DNA of 7,352 nt, taken from contig DMYZ01000106.1 in assembly GCA_003483565.1 (NCBI GenBank), positions 1-7,352 of the forward strand, in the 5' to 3' direction. This DNA comes from Prevotella sp. Lineage in GTDB: Bacteria > Bacteroidota > Bacteroidia > Bacteroidales > Bacteroidaceae. The notes under the pieces are model-generated. The model was not told the origin of the DNA and made no database searches. It saw only the letters and a list, made by a program, of their open reading frames with translations. The position numbers were made by a program, and so were the translations under genes. This document shows, one piece after another, positions 7,252-7,352 of this stretch (positions are counted from its first letter, which is position 1; the number at the start of each line of letters is the position of its first letter).

Positions 7252-7352
7252 GTTACTTTAACGAGGCTTTTTTATTACTTGTCTTAGACCCAAGTGAGAA
7301 AGGTTGTAATTAAAAGTTTTGTGGTTTGCGTAAGTGACTTTTTACTAGAAAA

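Larger units (their letters stand above)
7086..7352. other. Upstream intergenic region of the operon
   Basis: These 267 bases hold no convincing gene. From the operon outward they contain the weak ribosome site, promoter-like hexamers at 7139-7159, and imperfect palindromes at 7183-7196, 7203-7216 and 7234-7251. A T-run follows at 7267-7272. The last 80 bases, which are AT-rich, show nothing I can name. A plus-strand open frame (ATG 7085 to TAA 7261, 58 residues) crosses the region. It has no ribosome site, and its start shares a base with the TTG of the helicase gene, so I do not call it a gene. The end of the module, if this is an insertion, is not recognisable here. Confidence 0.6.

Noticed and set aside
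7135..7343. Inverted pair AAAAAGTCA (7135-7143) and TGACTTTTT (7335-7343) as ends of a small element
   Set aside because: Nine AT-rich bases 190 bases apart are near chance, and there is no target duplication or transposase.
1..7352. CRISPR array, tRNA, insertion sequence or integrase
   Set aside because: Neither strand shows regularly spaced repeats, a cloverleaf or a transposase/integrase motif.

Overview
The window is an accessory, low-GC bacterial region (roughly 35-45% GC by hand counts of individual lines). It is dominated by one tightly coupled two-gene operon on the minus strand. Translation uses the standard code with Shine-Dalgarno sites, and one of the two starts is TTG. Nothing fixes the species. 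The overall look is that of a defence-type cargo module in a Gram-negative genome, but that is inference only: no integrase, tRNA, IS element or CRISPR array lies in the window.

Layout. Positions 1-149 hold the 3' end of an unrecognised plus-strand gene. It converges on the operon, and a 33-nt perfect-arm hairpin (141-173) carries the stop codons of both converging genes. Positions 161-2338 (minus) encode a 725-residue protein of no family I can name. Positions 2340-7085 (minus) encode a 1581-residue fusion: an SF2 helicase with clear motifs I, Ia, II, III, V and VI, followed by a C-terminal PD-(D/E)XK nuclease domain. Positions 7086-7352 are upstream sequence with several imperfect palindromes and weak promoter-like elements. 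An unconvincing small plus-strand reading frame also lies there.

How the genes work together (inference). The helicase-nuclease is translated first. A single base separates its stop codon from the ATG of the 725-residue gene, which has its own AAGGAG site, so the two are almost certainly co-expressed and probably form one complex. The helicase has about 300-residue insertions at the two places where XPD/DinG helicases carry the Fe-S and Arch domains. A DinG-like helicase, a restriction-type nuclease and a large uncharacterised partner recall the composition of the bacterial pPIWI-RE modules (PIWI-like protein, DinG-type helicase, REase). However, I cannot see PIWI catalytic motifs in the partner, so this is a hypothesis to test. 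The best statement is a candidate anti-phage or anti-plasmid system with a processive DNA-unwinding and cutting enzyme and a large partner of unknown, possibly nucleic-acid-recognising, function.
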